The notes beneath the pieces were generated by a model. That model made no database searches and was not told the DNA's origin. It was given only the letters and a program-made list of their open reading frames with translations. Made by a program: the position numbers and the translations under genes. This document shows, piece after piece, positions 44,541 through 56,559 of a DNA stretch of 64,000 nucleotides (positions are counted from its first letter, which is position 1; every line of letters begins with the position of its first letter). This stretch comes from Allomyces arbusculus (taxonomy: Eukaryota; Blastocladiomycota; Blastocladiomycetes; Blastocladiales; Blastocladiaceae): positions 147,637 to 211,636 of the forward strand of contig JADHYV010000019.1 of assembly GCA_027604705.1 (NCBI GenBank), in the 5' to 3' direction.

Positions 44541-45380
44541 ATGCCGCCGCCCGCCTCGCTCGACGCGCTCACCGCGACCGACAGCATCGCGTTCGACTTT
44601 GAAGACTACATTGCCACCGAACGCGGCATCTCGCTCTCGCTCGAGCGCGTGCCCGTCTGCCGCAACCACCTCCGCGGCGGCTGCTCGCTCGGCAATGCGT
44701 GCCCGCTGCGGCACCCGGCACCAGGCAAGCGCGTCGTCTGCAAGCACTGGCTGCGCGGCCTCTGCAAAAAGGGCGACGCGTGCGAGTTCCTGCACGAGTA
44801 CAACATGAACAAGATGCCGGAGTGCTGGTTTTTTGCGAAGTACGGCGAGTGCTCCAACCCGGACTGTGTCTACCTGCACATTGACCCGTCGGTCAAGCGC
44901 CGCGAGTGCCCCTGGTTCGCGCGCGGGTTCTGCAAGCACGGGCCGCACTGCAAGCACCGCCACGTCAAGAAAGTGCCGTGCCTGCTTTACCTCGCGGGAT
45001 TCTGCCCAGACGGACCCAATTGCGCCAATGGCCAGTGCGTAAATGCCACTGCAATAAAGATTTGTTGTTGTGTTCTCGATTTTCTGGCTGTCTTTGGATG
45101 TACGAGCTGACCAGTGCGGCTGCTCCTCCGATGCCCACCCACCCGTCCATCCGTTCCGCTTGCCAGCCCCAAGTTCGAAGTCTCGACCGTCGACGACGAC
45201 GAGTTTGCCGACGCAGCACTCCCACCTGGCGGGTCCGCGACCAACCCGACCAGCGGCCCGCGCGGGTTCGGTAATCACAACGGCGCTTTCGACCACATTG
45301 TATGCTTCAAGTGCGGACGCAAGGGCCATTTCGCCAACCACTGTCCATTGCGCGCGCAGCACCACCAGCGGCAGTTTTGA
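44541..45380 (+). CDS. YTH1: CPSF30/Yth1 polyadenylation factor with CCCH fingers and zinc knuckle
   Basis: CPSF30 binds the AAUAAA signal and is needed for mRNA 3'-end cleavage and polyadenylation, in the nucleus. Two exons, 44541-45034 and 45167-45380, give 235 residues. Five CCCH fingers run in order: CRNHLRGGCSLGNACPLRH, CKHWLRGLCKKGDACEFLH, CWFFAKYGECSNPDCVYLH, CPWFARGFCKHGPHCKHRH and CLLYLAGFCPDGPNCANGH. The final His of finger 5 is created only by splicing (CA|C). A CCHC zinc knuckle (CFKCGRKGHFANHC) ends the protein, as in animal CPSF30 and unlike budding yeast Yth1. The start follows GCTCCGCC and gives the usual acidic leader. Its one intron (132 nt) contains a strong poly(A) signal, described separately. 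A decayed partial copy lies 300 bases downstream. Confidence 0.95.
45053..45077 (+). terminator. Intronic poly(A) signal in the CPSF30 gene
   Basis: Inside the only intron, AATAAA at 45053-45058 is followed at once by a GT-rich stretch (TTTGTTGTTGTGTTC), the standard downstream element. Use of this site would stop the mRNA after finger 4 and half of finger 5. The retained-intron frame would end at 45110 and lack the last His and the zinc knuckle. Sequence elements are seen; use is inferred. Confidence 0.55.
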
Positions 45381-45682
45381 ATTATATCCGTTTTTCTTCC
45401 GTTTCAAGTGCTACTTCCATGTGCCTGAATCACAATCATATGGTACGCGTGGTGATGCGAGACGACGCGACCAGCTTGTCGTGGGCTCAATGTTATTTGA
45501 CACCTCGCCACTAGTGAGCCCAACGCAACGCCAGTATTCTGCTCGCACCTGCCTGCTTCACCCCCATATTGCACGCTCGCGCGCTACGCTCCTAGGACGC
45601 AGATCAACCATGTACAGCGCTAATGGCGCCTTGACGCCCAAGCGCCCATCAACACTCGCAGCGACCCTGGCTCGCCCCCACC

Positions 45683-45840
45683 ATGCCGCCGTCCTCCTCG
45701 TTTGGCGCCCTGACCGCGACCGCCGACACTATCACGTCCGACTTTGACGGCCACTTCGCTACCAAGCTCGATCGAGTGCGCGAGTGACGCAACCATCTGC
45801 ATGACAGTTGCTTGCTGGGTTCCGCGTGCAATACATGTTT
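45683..45840 (+). pseudogene. Decayed partial duplicate of the CPSF30 gene 5' end
   Basis: From the ATG at 45683 the translation is MPPSSSFGALTATADTITSD then FDGHFATKLDRVRE, a TGA at 45785-45787, and RNHLHDSCLLGSACNT. This parallels the start of CPSF30 in this window, MPPPASLDALTATDSIAFDF then EDYIATERG...LERVPVCRNHLRGGCSLGNAC. A block encoding the end of the acidic leader is deleted and one finger cysteine is replaced by the stop region. No later fingers are found downstream, so the copy covers only the 5' part. It is non-functional as read. Confidence 0.75.
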
Positions 45841-46393
45841 GAATTTGTGCTTGGTAAGGAGATTCTTCCTCGCCGTGAATACGCGTACTGATTGGTGCAC
45901 ACGCCTTTCTCCACTAGTTTTCATTTCAAATAAACAGCCCACAGTTTGATATCTTGGCCATTTGACAGCCACAGGGACAAGCTTGCTGATCCAACATGAC
46001 CGCCAGCGAGTGGACGTGGCCAACCTATGGCCGGTTTACGCAGCAGCGACACGACCGACACTTCAGATCATTAATAATCGTTCAGTTCCGAGGAAGTGGG
46101 ATCACACGCTCATATCGGCGTCGCACACTGTCGCGAATCTGTGATCCTAGTGTATGACCACGCCCACGTCCATGCACAGCAGCCACATCCACGGCAGCCG
46201 GTCAACATGGCGTTGAATAGTGTGGCAACCGTGCGTGTCACGGCCAGGGCACGACTCTAATGGGGGTCCATCATAGACTCTCAACTGTCAGCCCCTCTCC
46301 ACCGTTGCATTGCCGTCACGCGAGACCTGTTGACGACACATACCCGCGCGCGTTCCCTGCCCGCAGACCTGGTCCACGTCACGATTCAGCGAT
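45841..46393. other. Intergenic, no gene seen
   Basis: About 550 bases between the CPSF30 remnant and the end of the J-domain gene. No open frame resembles a protein and I see no repeats. Composition is slightly lower in GC than the neighbours. Confidence 0.35.
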
Positions 46394-47097
46394 TCACGAT
46401 GCTTTATTTTTCAGCCACGTCTGCAAGATCTCGTAGTACTTGTTGACCTTGATCATCTTCTCCTCGCACTTCGGCTCGTGGCACTTGTCCGGGTGGCTAC
46501 AAGCATCAAATCGCACGTGAGCACAGGTCAGGCTCCCTTGTCCACCCTCCCGCCACCTCCAAACTCCATAACCACGTACTACTTCTTGGCCAACTGCCGG
46601 TACGTGCGCTTAACCACATCCTCAGACGCCGACTCGTCGAGCTTGAACGCCTTGAGCGCCTTGCGAATATTACGCGGGTTCGACGGATCGTTTGGGTCCC
46701 CCGGCGGCATCCCCCCACGCCGTCCACCATGCCCTTGATGGAACCCGCCGCCCGGACCGCCAAACATGAATTGGAACCCGCCGCCGCCGCCGCCGGGCCC
46801 ACCGGCCCCACCGCCCATCATTTGCTCGAGAATCCGCGCAAAGTCAAACTCCATGTGCATCTGCTGGTGGTGCTGCTGCTGTTGTTGGCGACGCGCGCGG
46901 CCCTTGCTGTTCGCGTCGGCCGCGACCACGCCGCGTAATGCCGCGGCGCCGGCGGTCAAGACGGCGGCGAGCGGGCGGTGCCCGGGAAGGACGCGGTGCG
47001 CGGTCACGGGACTTGGGGAGGAGGCGAGCGCAAACAGCGCGAGGATCGCGGCCGGGACGGCGAGCGCGACCAGGGCCCGTACGAGCCGCGGGAGCAT
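46394..47097 (-). CDS. Membrane-anchored protein with C-terminal J-domain
   Basis: Two exons, 46583-47097 and 46394-46496 (donor GTAGTA, acceptor TGTAG, phase 2), give 205 residues. The N-terminus has one hydrophobic stretch (LVRALVALAVPAAILALFAL), a signal peptide or anchor. A Gln/His-rich run (RRQQQQQHHQQ) and a Gly/Phe-rich segment (GGGGGFQFMFGGPGGG) follow. The C-terminal about 65 residues form a J-domain: ALKAFKLDESASEDVVKRTY, RQLAKNHPDKC with the HPD motif rebuilt across the intron, and KVNKYYEILQTWLKN. J-domains stimulate Hsp70 ATPase; an anchored one suggests a partner at the ER or another membrane. In most DnaJ proteins the J-domain is N-terminal and the Gly/Phe region follows; here the order is reversed. 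Confidence 0.78.
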
Positions 47098-50000
47098 GGT
47101 CAGGTTGCTGGTTGGTGGTCAATTGATTGGTACTTGTGCGCGGTAGGGCGTGGATGACGCGCTCGATCGTGCGGTCGCGCGGGTACTGCTGTGGGACGTG
47201 GTCGGGCAGACTCGATCGGCGCGGCGGGAATGGATGCGTGCGGTTGGTCGGTCAGGTCGGCGCGGCGGGCGCGTTGGTATTTGGGAGTGCCGGTGACCGT
47301 GGAAGTTGGCAACGTGGTAGTCGCGACGGTGGTCGATGGTTCGCATGGGCCAGTGGTGGTGGCAACTTGGGTGAAAAGGCGAGCGGAACGGCGAGGTGAC
47401 GGGCGTGGCAGGTGGAAGCGTCCTCGCTGAGCTGGCAGCACGTGATCGCGACGCCGCGCCCGCGAGACACGCCAGCAGATGTCTCGCACCCCGCACTCCC
47501 TTGTTCTACCGCATCGCCGCCCTGGACCCTGCCCCGCCGCGGCCACCGCGCTTGTGTCGTGCGCGTCTCGGCCACGTCCTCGCCCCGTGTTCTCTCGCCC
47601 ACCGACGCGCCCTGTCTCTCCGTCCTCGCGTGTCTCCCAGCTGGCGCCGCTGCCAGCTGAACCGCGCTGAGACCGAGACCCCGCGCCGATTCCAGCAGCC
47701 ATCAAGCGCCCAAATCAGTATGACTATTTACGAGCGACGATTCTCCCCGCGTCATCGATCGCGAACGAGCCAGGCGACGTGCCGAACACATGCGCATGCG
47801 TGCCCCAAATCGACACCAAGTGGGCGCAGGGCGAGGCACCTCACGCCGTCATGATCGCCAGATTTGCTGGAAGGGACCCTGGCGAGTCCACCAACCCCAT
47901 CCCCACCCCACGACGCGTCCAACACCCACCTCCAGACACCTCCACAGCCCCCATCATTGCCAGACACTTGTCGGGGGCGGTTCAGGCTTCAGCCGTGGCA
48001 GTTATTTGCCACGAGGGACTGAGCCTCGACGCCCTCCGTGCACGCTCCACGCCAACGACCACCACCAGCACCGCCATGGCTTCGTCCGCGATGGCCAGCC
48101 ACCAAGCCATGGTCGTTGTAACACCATGGTGGCGACGGACCCTCCCCATCTCTTGCTTCTGGGCGGGCGCCCTGCTTCTTTGCGCCGCGTCATTGTATCT
48201 GTTCGTATTTGTCGCGCGTGCCGGTGCATGGGCCCTGCTGCAGCGCGCTGCAACCAGCTCAATCGTGCGTGGGTGGCGATCAACGCGTGAGGGGTGCCTT
48301 CCGGCCGCGGCCGCGCTATATAAATCACGCTCGCCCACGCCGACATCGAACACGGCCCGCCGGCCGCAACCACGTCGGCCAACGACGCACCTGTCCTCGT
48401 TGCTCTCTTGTCGACCCGTTCCGCTCATGTTTCGGACGCGATGGATCCAGTACTTGATACAACACCGACCGCTCTCCAACTGAACTGCACGACTTTGTCC
48501 CCGTCGCGAGCTGAAGGGTCGACCACGTTATGGTCCGTCCAGCTCGCTCGTGTGCTCACGGTCCGGTCGATCGCGGTCGCGCGCCATGCCGCTTCAACGT
48601 CTCTCACCACGGTCAACTCAACTCTGTACGCGTGCTTGGTCGTAGCTTGCGCCATGAACCTGACGCGTCGACACTGTGACCTCCAAGTTCAAGTCGCGCC
48701 GCGACTTGCTCGCCGGTACTCGACCATCACGCACCATGTTATCTCGATTTTTCGGTACGTTTTCCTCGGCCGTTGGGCATCATGACGGACGCGCCACCGG
48801 TTGAGCAAAGACATGCGTAGACTGACCATGCCCCACTCGTGCCCTCCCGCCCACCAGACCACACCCACGTCGCCCACGACGCAGCGCAACGTCATGACCG
48901 ACGTGGAAGACATCAAAACGCGCTCCTGACCCGGAAACGTCGTTCTCGTCGCCGGGCCTGACGCACCGACTGATGATCCGTGCTGATCGCCGTCTGCATT
49001 AGCCGCGACAACGCGTGAGACGCGTTGCGCATCATGTCCCGCACCGAGCTCTGCCGCCGCCGCGCGTCCCGCCACGACCACGATTAACTCGCGCATACAA
49101 GGGCATGAACGTCGCCCGAAATATCGTCGGCCCGCGGCGCGGTGTGTGCTTGATTCTACGCGGTTTCTCGCACGCTCATAATGATGTCGGACACGCGTGT
49201 GTTTCACCGCCCCGCCGGCCGCCCAGCCGCGCCTGCACCCAGGGCCTTCACCGCGACGGTACACCGCAGGGACCCATGATTGCGGCGACCGCGCGCGCAC
49301 TCGCCAGCGCGGCCCGCTCACGGCGCGGCTGGCGTGGGACACGACCGAACGGTCCATGCTGATCAACCTGCCGATTCTGGCGCGTTGCGCCGACCACGGG
49401 GGCGAAGTGGGAACTTCAGGTCGGTCAGGCGCCCGGACGAGGTGGTGAACGATCGCGTCGTTCCCACGTTTTCTTGACCGCTATACGCGCCGCATGGTAC
49501 GACCGTAGTGCGCTTGTGGTCGTGCCTATGCACGCGCGGGATTGGTCGTTGAACGACTCAAGCTTGGTCATCATGGTGGCAGTGGTGGCCGACTTCCCGA
49601 CGGTCGCGCGCGTGTTCGGGGCGGCCGCTCGCATCACTTTCGAAGTGCTTTTCAAGCGGGCGGCAGGCTTTGGTTGCAGCTGCTGGCGACGCGATCGTGG
49701 TCACAAATGACCTCGTTGGCCGGGTTGGGGTGCATAAGGAGCGTCCTTGGGCGCGTCGCGTCGCGTTCAAACGCCGCTCATGGTCACATCGGCCGCCACT
49801 TGTTCGCCACAGGAGCCGACTTGATCCACTCGCACCCGATTCTGTTCTTCTATCATTCCATTACCATTTACACATCCCACGCAGCGACGATCACCAGCCG
49901 GCCCGCCTTGAGCCCAGGGATAGGTCCATCGGCAGCTCTCGTCCAGCTTTTCATTTCGAGAGCCATAGACTCGATCCTGTCGCCACAGTGCGCAAATTTT

Positions 50001-51610
50001 CATTGCTGAGCCTCCGATGTGTGGCGGCCCGATGAGGAAATGGATCATGGGGACAGCGGCGTGCGTTGGCCGAGGCGTTGCCAGCGTCCCTCATGGGTCG
50101 GTCGCATGGGCAGTTGGTGGCACAGGCAGGTCATGGTGAGGCAGGCAATGGAGCACGCGCAAGGGTGTGGGGTGCAATGGGATGGGCCCCTCGTTTGTTT
50201 TCGCTGTAGTCGGCATGCGCAAGACACTGGAAACGCTCTGGAAAACACAAAAGCTCTTGTGCAGTGCGCCACAAGGGCGTGCTGCGGTACGAAAGGGACC
50301 CTGCGAGCGCCCCCTTCCAAAATTCCAATCTTCAACCGTCGTCGACGGCAAATCCCAGCTGTGACGAGATTTACGGTTCGCAAACAGAGTTTTGGCAGTC
50401 TGTTTTTGATAATGTATTCGTATCGTGGTCGTGGCGTGCGGTCCTGCCCTCACGAGGTCATCCAGCGCAAGCAAGATTTACGTGGCTGGAGTTGGCTCTT
50501 CTCGTTACGAAAGTCGGCCTGGCGTTCTCGTTTTGTCTCGTTTTTCTTGCTGATTTTTTCTTCGCTTGCGCGCTCCTTGGTCTCGGGCGACGACGTCGAC
50601 GCCTTGAGCATCGCTGCCATTGGGGCGCCGACGCAGTGGCATCGCGCGAACCCCTGGCGCGCATCGAGGCGCCTGTGGCTCGGCTGACAAGGCAGTCCGT
50701 GCGCGCCATGCAGCAACCCATGCGCAACAGAGTCCCGCCCAACGACCCAGCATCGGTCGTGCGCCGGGCCAACACGCCCCGAGAATCCATGCGGCCTGCA
50801 CAGGCTTGAAGACCCGCCCGGCCGGTCGGCTCGCAGTTGGCGTGCGCCGTCAACGACGGTCGGCCGCTCGCTCGCTGTCGGACACTGGCGGCGTTCTCTC
50901 GGTGTTCTATTTCGGCGTGGACCTCGCCCGACCTTGCCCGACCCCTACATAACTCGGGCCCTCCCCCTGCCCAGCCCGACTCGGCCTGCTCCTCCCCTCC
51001 TGCCTCTCGCCCCACACGCTCGGCCCCCACCCTGCGTGCGACACTCGAGACCAGCGGACGGACCAGCACAGTCTCCGACGCCAGCGCCAAGGATTACGAC
51101 CTGTGCGCTGCCCGCCGCCGCACTGCTGCCCCTCTCCTCGCTTGCCAAAGCAGAGTGCTGCCCACCAGCCTCTAGCTCGCGTGCTCGACCAGGTCTTGCG
51201 CGCCGGCGTCCCTGATTCGACGGGATCTGTCTCGCGTTGCGGCCGATCTCCTCTTCATCTCGCTGACCCGGTCGAGTCGATTGTGAGCAACTTTGGTGCG
51301 TGCGTCCTCGCGTCGTCCTCTCTTTTTGCGCTGTCGCGCACGGTGCCGAAGTGCCGCGGTGCCGGTGATGCGCCCGCTGTGGTGTGCATGCTGGCCGAGC
51401 CGTGTTCGGCGTGGTTGAAGTCGAGCCGACGATTCGATTGTGGTTCGAGAATCGCGCCCGTGACCGCGCAACGCCGCCAAATCCGGCTGGCATCGCCGAT
51501 TTACACCGCAGACTAACCTGTTCGCTTGCGTATGTTCTGTTCGCGTTCGCTCTTCGTCTCTCTCTCTTCGTAGCCGGACCACTACCACCACCGTCGTCGC
51601 TGCCATCACC
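47098..51610. other. 4.5-kb gene-poor region with no gene I can support
   Basis: High-GC DNA with many overlapping short frames and no recognisable domain. A plus-strand frame at 48076-48290 has a hydrophobic stretch (ISCFWAGALLLCAASLYLFV) but no partner exon. A TATA-like box at 48317 precedes a 114-codon frame at 48441-48785 that I cannot identify. Around 49475-49700 the plus strand reads LVIMVAVVADFPTVARVFGA, also unassigned. The last kilobase before the ABC transporter ATG is probably its promoter and leader. Some of this may be a decayed insertion. Confidence 0.35.
48317..48324 (+). promoter_or_regulatory. TATA-like box (TATATAAA)
   Basis: An AT-only octamer in otherwise very GC-rich DNA, about 120 bases upstream of an unidentified 114-codon plus-strand frame (48441-48785). 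It fits a TATA box by sequence. Whether a gene is driven from it is unknown. Confidence 0.3.
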
Positions 51611-54600
51611 ATGACCGCCGAGGACAAGAAGCAGCTTGTCGAGGGCGGCCCGCGTGCCCCAGGCACGTCGTCGCGGCGTCTGCGCCGTGCCGTCAACCTC
51701 GGCTCGAGCTTTTTCCTCAACAACTGGTGGTACCTGTGGGTCTTCACGCTCATTCACCAAGTGCGCTCGACGGCGACGCGCGGTGCCATTAACCTGCGCA
51801 AGCTGCGGTTCCGCTTGCCCGAGAACCTGTCGGCGCGCACGAACGGCCGTGCGATCGACGATGCCTGGAAGGAGGAGTGCAAGTCGGGCAACCCGACGGT
51901 GCTCGGCGCGCTGCGTCGCGTCTACCAGTCGCACTACATTTTGATCGGCATGTGGAAGCTTGTCTGGGGTATTTTCACTTGGGCCGGTACGTTTTTGCCT
52001 TTTCCTGCGTGTAGTTCGCGTTTGCGCGGTCGCTCGCGGCCCCCATGTTTCCCCCTGAATTCGCTCATGCTCACCATCACCGACTCGGGTCATTTTTCTC
52101 GTTGCCTAGGTGCCTACTACTTCCTCAAGGTCTTTGTGCTGTTCCTGCAGAACGACGAGGAGGAGTTCAAGGGTCACATGTGGGCGCTCGCGCTTGGTCT
52201 CTCGTCGCTTTTCTCGTCGATCGCGATTCACCAGCTCTACGGCGAGTGTGCGCGCGAAGGTGTGCGCGTCAAGTCGGCGCTGACGGTGCTCGTCTACCGC
52301 AAGGCCCTGGTTCTCGCGCGCGTGCGCGGCGGTGCTGGTGAAGTGATCAACATTGTCTCGACCGATGTGGCCCGTGTGCAAGACGCGGTGCTCAACGTGC
52401 ATTTCCTGTGGACCTCGGCGATCGAGACGACGGCGATTTTGATTATCGCGTTTGTCGAGATTGGCTACTCGGCCTTCACGTCGCTCGCCATCATTTTCGC
52501 GCTCATGCCCGTGCAGGCCTACCTCGGCAAGATCACGGCCACGATGCAGCGCGAGAACACGGAGATTACGACGCAGCGCGTGCACATCATGTCGGAGGTG
52601 CTGACGGCCATCAAGCTGATCAAGTTCTACGCGTGGGAGGCGCCCTTTTCGTCCAAGATCAACGAGATTCGTGCGCGCGAAATGGCGCTTATCTACAAGT
52701 CGTTCCAGATCAAGGCCATCAACTTTGCCGTTGTCTTTGCCGCGCCTGTCGTCGTCGCCATTGTTGCGCTCGCCACCTACCGGTACACGGGCCACACGCT
52801 CACGTCGTCGATCTCGTTCACTGTGCTCTCGGTCTTCAACACGCTGCGTTACCCGTTGCTCATGCTGCCGCAGGCTGTCAAGTCCTTCTCGGGCGCCAAC
52901 GTCTCGCTCGACCGTCTGACCGCATACATGACGCAGACTGAGGTCGAGGAGTTCAAGGCGCTGCCGCAGCGCAAGGACGACCCGACCGCCATCGAAATGG
53001 TCAACGCCTCGTTTACGTGGGAGGGTGAGCCGAAGCCGGCGCTCGAGGACATTTCGATCAAGGTGAACCGCGGCGAGATTCTGGCCGTTATTGGTGATGT
53101 CGGTTCCGGCAAGTCGTCGCTCGTGGCCGCGCTGCTCGGCCAGATGCGCCAGACGGGCGGCGAGAAGTTCAAGGTCTACGGTTCGACGTCGTACGTGCCG
53201 CAGGAGGCCTGGCTCATCAACATCACGCTCAAGGACAACATCACGTTTGGTCTGCCCTACGAGCCCCGCAAGTTTGACGAGGTCATTCGCGTGTGCGCGC
53301 TGCAGCGCGACTTGACGCTTCTTGCGGCCGCCGAACAGACGGAAATTGCCGAGCGCGGTGCCAACTTGTCGGGTGGGCAGCGCCAGCGCACGTCGCTCGC
53401 TCGCGCCGTCTACGCCAACGCTGACATTATTTTGCTTGATGACCCCCTCTCGGCTGTCGACCAGGCGGTCGGTCGCCACATCTTCACCGAGTGCATCAAG
53501 GGCCACTTGAAGGGCCGCACGGTCGTCATGGTCACGCACCAGCTGCAGTACCTGCACGAGGTCGACAAGGTGTTGCACTTGAAGGACGGCAAAATTGCGC
53601 GCTACGGCACGTTCACCGAGCTCATGGAGGAGGAGGAGTTTGCCGAGCTGATCAACAACCACGTCGCGGCCGGCGAGGAGGGCGACGACGACGTCGAGGC
53701 CATGCCGCTCGAGCCAATTTCGAACAACAAGGTGACCGTGGCCGGCCCGTCGGGTGAGGTCGAGCTCAACCAGCTGACGGTCAAGTCGATGAAGAACCTG
53801 CAGCTCTCGGAGCGCGACCTGGCGTCGATGGCCGAGCGCAACCAGTTGTCGGTGATCAAGGGTGGTGCTGGCGCGTCGCACGATGTCGCCGCTGCGATTC
53901 AGCGCAACGAGCTCACGATTCACTCGATTCGCGACCTGGCGCCGGGCATTGGCGACTACGTGCTCGACACGGACGACGAGTACGACTCCGACGAGGACCG
54001 CGACGAACGCAAGGCCGGCCAGCTCGTGACCGAGGACAAGTCGACCGAGTCGCTCGGCTGGGCCGACTACATTGCCTACGCGCGCTCGGGCAACGGCACG
54101 CCGCTGACCGTCTTCACCATGATTTTCTTCTTTGTCGTGCACGGCGTGCGTATCGGCTCGGATTACTGGCTGAAGTGCTGGATCCCGAACACGCTCAAGC
54201 TCGGCGACAATGCCGACGCCATCTACGTCGGCACCTACGCCGGTTTCATTGCTCTGTTCGTCATTGGTGTCTTGTCGCGTGGTCTGCTGTTCGCGTACGA
54301 GGCTGCTGCCAAGGCACGCGCTCTCCACGACAACATCTTCAACCGCCTCATGCGCGCGCCCATGGCCTTCTACGTACGTTTTCCCTCGATCTCGGGTTCT
54401 CCTTGTCGTTGACAACGCGCACAGAAAGCTGACGGAGGTCCTGCTTGCTTTGACCCAAAATAGGACATGACGCCGCTCGGCCGTATCCTGTCGGCGTTTG
54501 CCAAGCACCAGTTCCACGTCGACGAGACGATGCCCGACTCGGCCATGCAGGGTCTGCAGTACGTGCCGCTCACGCTCGGCGCCTTCCTGCTCGTGGCAAT

Positions 54601-55975
54601 TATTGTGCCGTGGAACTGGGCGCCAATCATTGGCCTGCTCTTCATTGCCGTGCTCGTGATCATGTGGGTCACGCCCGTCGAGAACGCGCTCAAGGCCCAG
54701 GAGGCAGTGTCGCGCTCGCCGATCTTCTCGCACCTCGGCACAACGCTCGAGGGTCTCTTCTCGATTCGCGCTTACCGCGCCCAGTCGCGGTTCGACGCCA
54801 TGAACATGGGCAAACTCGACGACAACCATGAGCTCTTTATTGGTCTCTCGATGGTCAAGTCGTGGACGGCGCTCTACATGGATGTGATCACTTCGATTGC
54901 CATCTACACGACTGGTCTCTTCATGGTCGTCTTCCGCGACGATCTCGGCGCCACGGCCAAGGAGCGCGCGTCGACGGGTGGTCTCGCCCTCTCGAACGCG
55001 CTGCAGATTCTCGTCTTCTTGCAGTGGTCGATTCGCATGATTGGCGAGGTTCAGGCGCAGATGTCGTCGGTCGGTGTGCTCACCTACTACGCGACGCAGG
55101 TCAAGCAAGAGGCGCCCGCCGAGATTCCGGACCGCGCGCCGCCGGCCAACTGGCCGTCCGAGGGCCGTGTCCGGTTCGAGGACATTGTGCTCAAGTACCA
55201 CGAGTTTGGCGTGGCTGTGCTCAAGAACGTGTCGCTCACGATCGAGCCCAAGGAAAAGATTGGTATTGTCGGCCGTACCGGTTCGGGCAAGTCGACGTTG
55301 CTTGTCTCGCTGCTGCGTATTGTCGAGTCGTGCGGCGGCCGCATCACGATCGACGGCATCGACGCGTCGACGATTGGGCTCAAGAACCTGCGCGAAGCCA
55401 TTGCCATTATCCCGCAGGAGCCCGTGCTCTTCAAGGGCGACATTCGGTACAACCTCGACCCCTTCTCGCGGTCGACCGACGAGGAGATTTGGAAGGCGCT
55501 CGACGCCGTCTACCTCGGCGACAAGATCCGCAAGATGCCGCTCAAGCTCGAGTCGCCTGTCATTGAGAACGGCAAGAACTTCTCGCTCGGCCAGCGCCAG
55601 CTGTTCTGTATTGCCCGCGCGATCTTGTCCAAGGCCAAGATTCTCGTTCTCGACGAGGCCTCGGCGTCGATTGACATGCAGACCGACGCGCTCATCCAGG
55701 CGTCGATTAAGAAGAACTTTGCCGACCTGACGGTGCTCACGATCGCGCATCGTCTCAACACGATTATCGAGTCGGACCGTGTGCTCGTCATGGAGGCTGG
55801 TCGCTTGGTCGAGTTTGACGAGCCGCTCAAGCTGCTCGACATGCCCGGCGGCCACTTCGCGTCGCTCGTGGCGAACACGGGCGAGGCCACGTCGCGCAAG
55901 CTGCGCGAGATTGCGCAGGCCGCGCACGACGAGCGCGTGGCCAAGCGCGCCGCCGAGGCGTCGCGCCCGTACTAA
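51611..55975 (+). CDS. ABCC/MRP-type full ABC transporter without TMD0
   Basis: Three exons, 51611-51986, 52110-54373 and 54464-55975, give 1383 residues, the size of short MRPs such as ABCC4/5. Order: cytosolic head, TMD1, NBD1, an acidic linker of about 150 residues (DTDDEYDSDEDRDE), TMD2, NBD2. NBD1 has Walker A GDVGSGKSS, signature LSGGQRQR and Walker B IILLDDPLSAVD, where Asp replaces the catalytic Glu, as usual in ABCC NBD1. NBD2 has GRTGSGKST, a variant signature FSLGQRQL, and VLDEASASID with the catalytic Glu, so one active and one degenerate ATP site are expected. Likely exports organic anions or conjugates at the plasma membrane or vacuole; substrate unknown. Codon use is far more uniform (mostly C-ending or G-ending) than in its neighbours, suggesting strong expression. 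Confidence 0.95.
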
Positions 55976-56559
55976 ACGCGCCGTCGGTTCCTTGACGGGG
56001 TTCCGATTGATTGTCGTTGAAGAGAGGACGCGCGTGGTCGCCCTCGGTTTTCTCAGCCATCTTTTTTGTGTCGCATTGAATTGTTGTCTTTCACCCTTCA
56101 TTCGTTCGCTTTGCTGTTTCTTGTTGCCGTGGATTCGAATCGGTGCGCGCCCCGTCCCTGTTGCGCTGCCCACGTCGAGAAAAATCGACCTGTACAGCTC
56201 GTGGCAACGCACACCGCCGCGCGCCGTTTCTCATTGGGCATCGTTCATGCGTGCTCTTGCTCTTGTTTCGTTCATACATGTGCCAAATACATAGTATATT
56301 CGGGCTTCTATTGTGCTCGTCTAGTGTGCTTGATTCTCATCGAGTTTTGATGTTTTGAATCGCTTTGTTGAAACCAACGTGTCTCAACCACATCGCAACC
56401 TCGCCTTTGGTGCCTACTCACTCGTGCAGTGCTTGCACACGCCCCGCCACACCTCACATTGTGCAGAGCAACTCGCTCACGCTCTTCCTGGCCTCAGATT
56501 GTGTGTGCCAGAGCATCAACACCGCCCACGTCCATGTCCACAGACCCACGCTGCTTGCT
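55976..56559. other. 3' flank of the ABC transporter gene
   Basis: T-rich and lower in GC than the gene, typical of a 3' UTR and terminator zone. No protein-like frame. CpG density falls towards 56550, where the depleted block begins. Confidence 0.4.

Noticed and set aside
52106-56212. Minus-strand open frame of 1368 codons
   Set aside because: It is antisense to a clear ABC transporter, is Arg/His/Leu/Val-rich without domains, and is explained by the codon bias of the sense gene.
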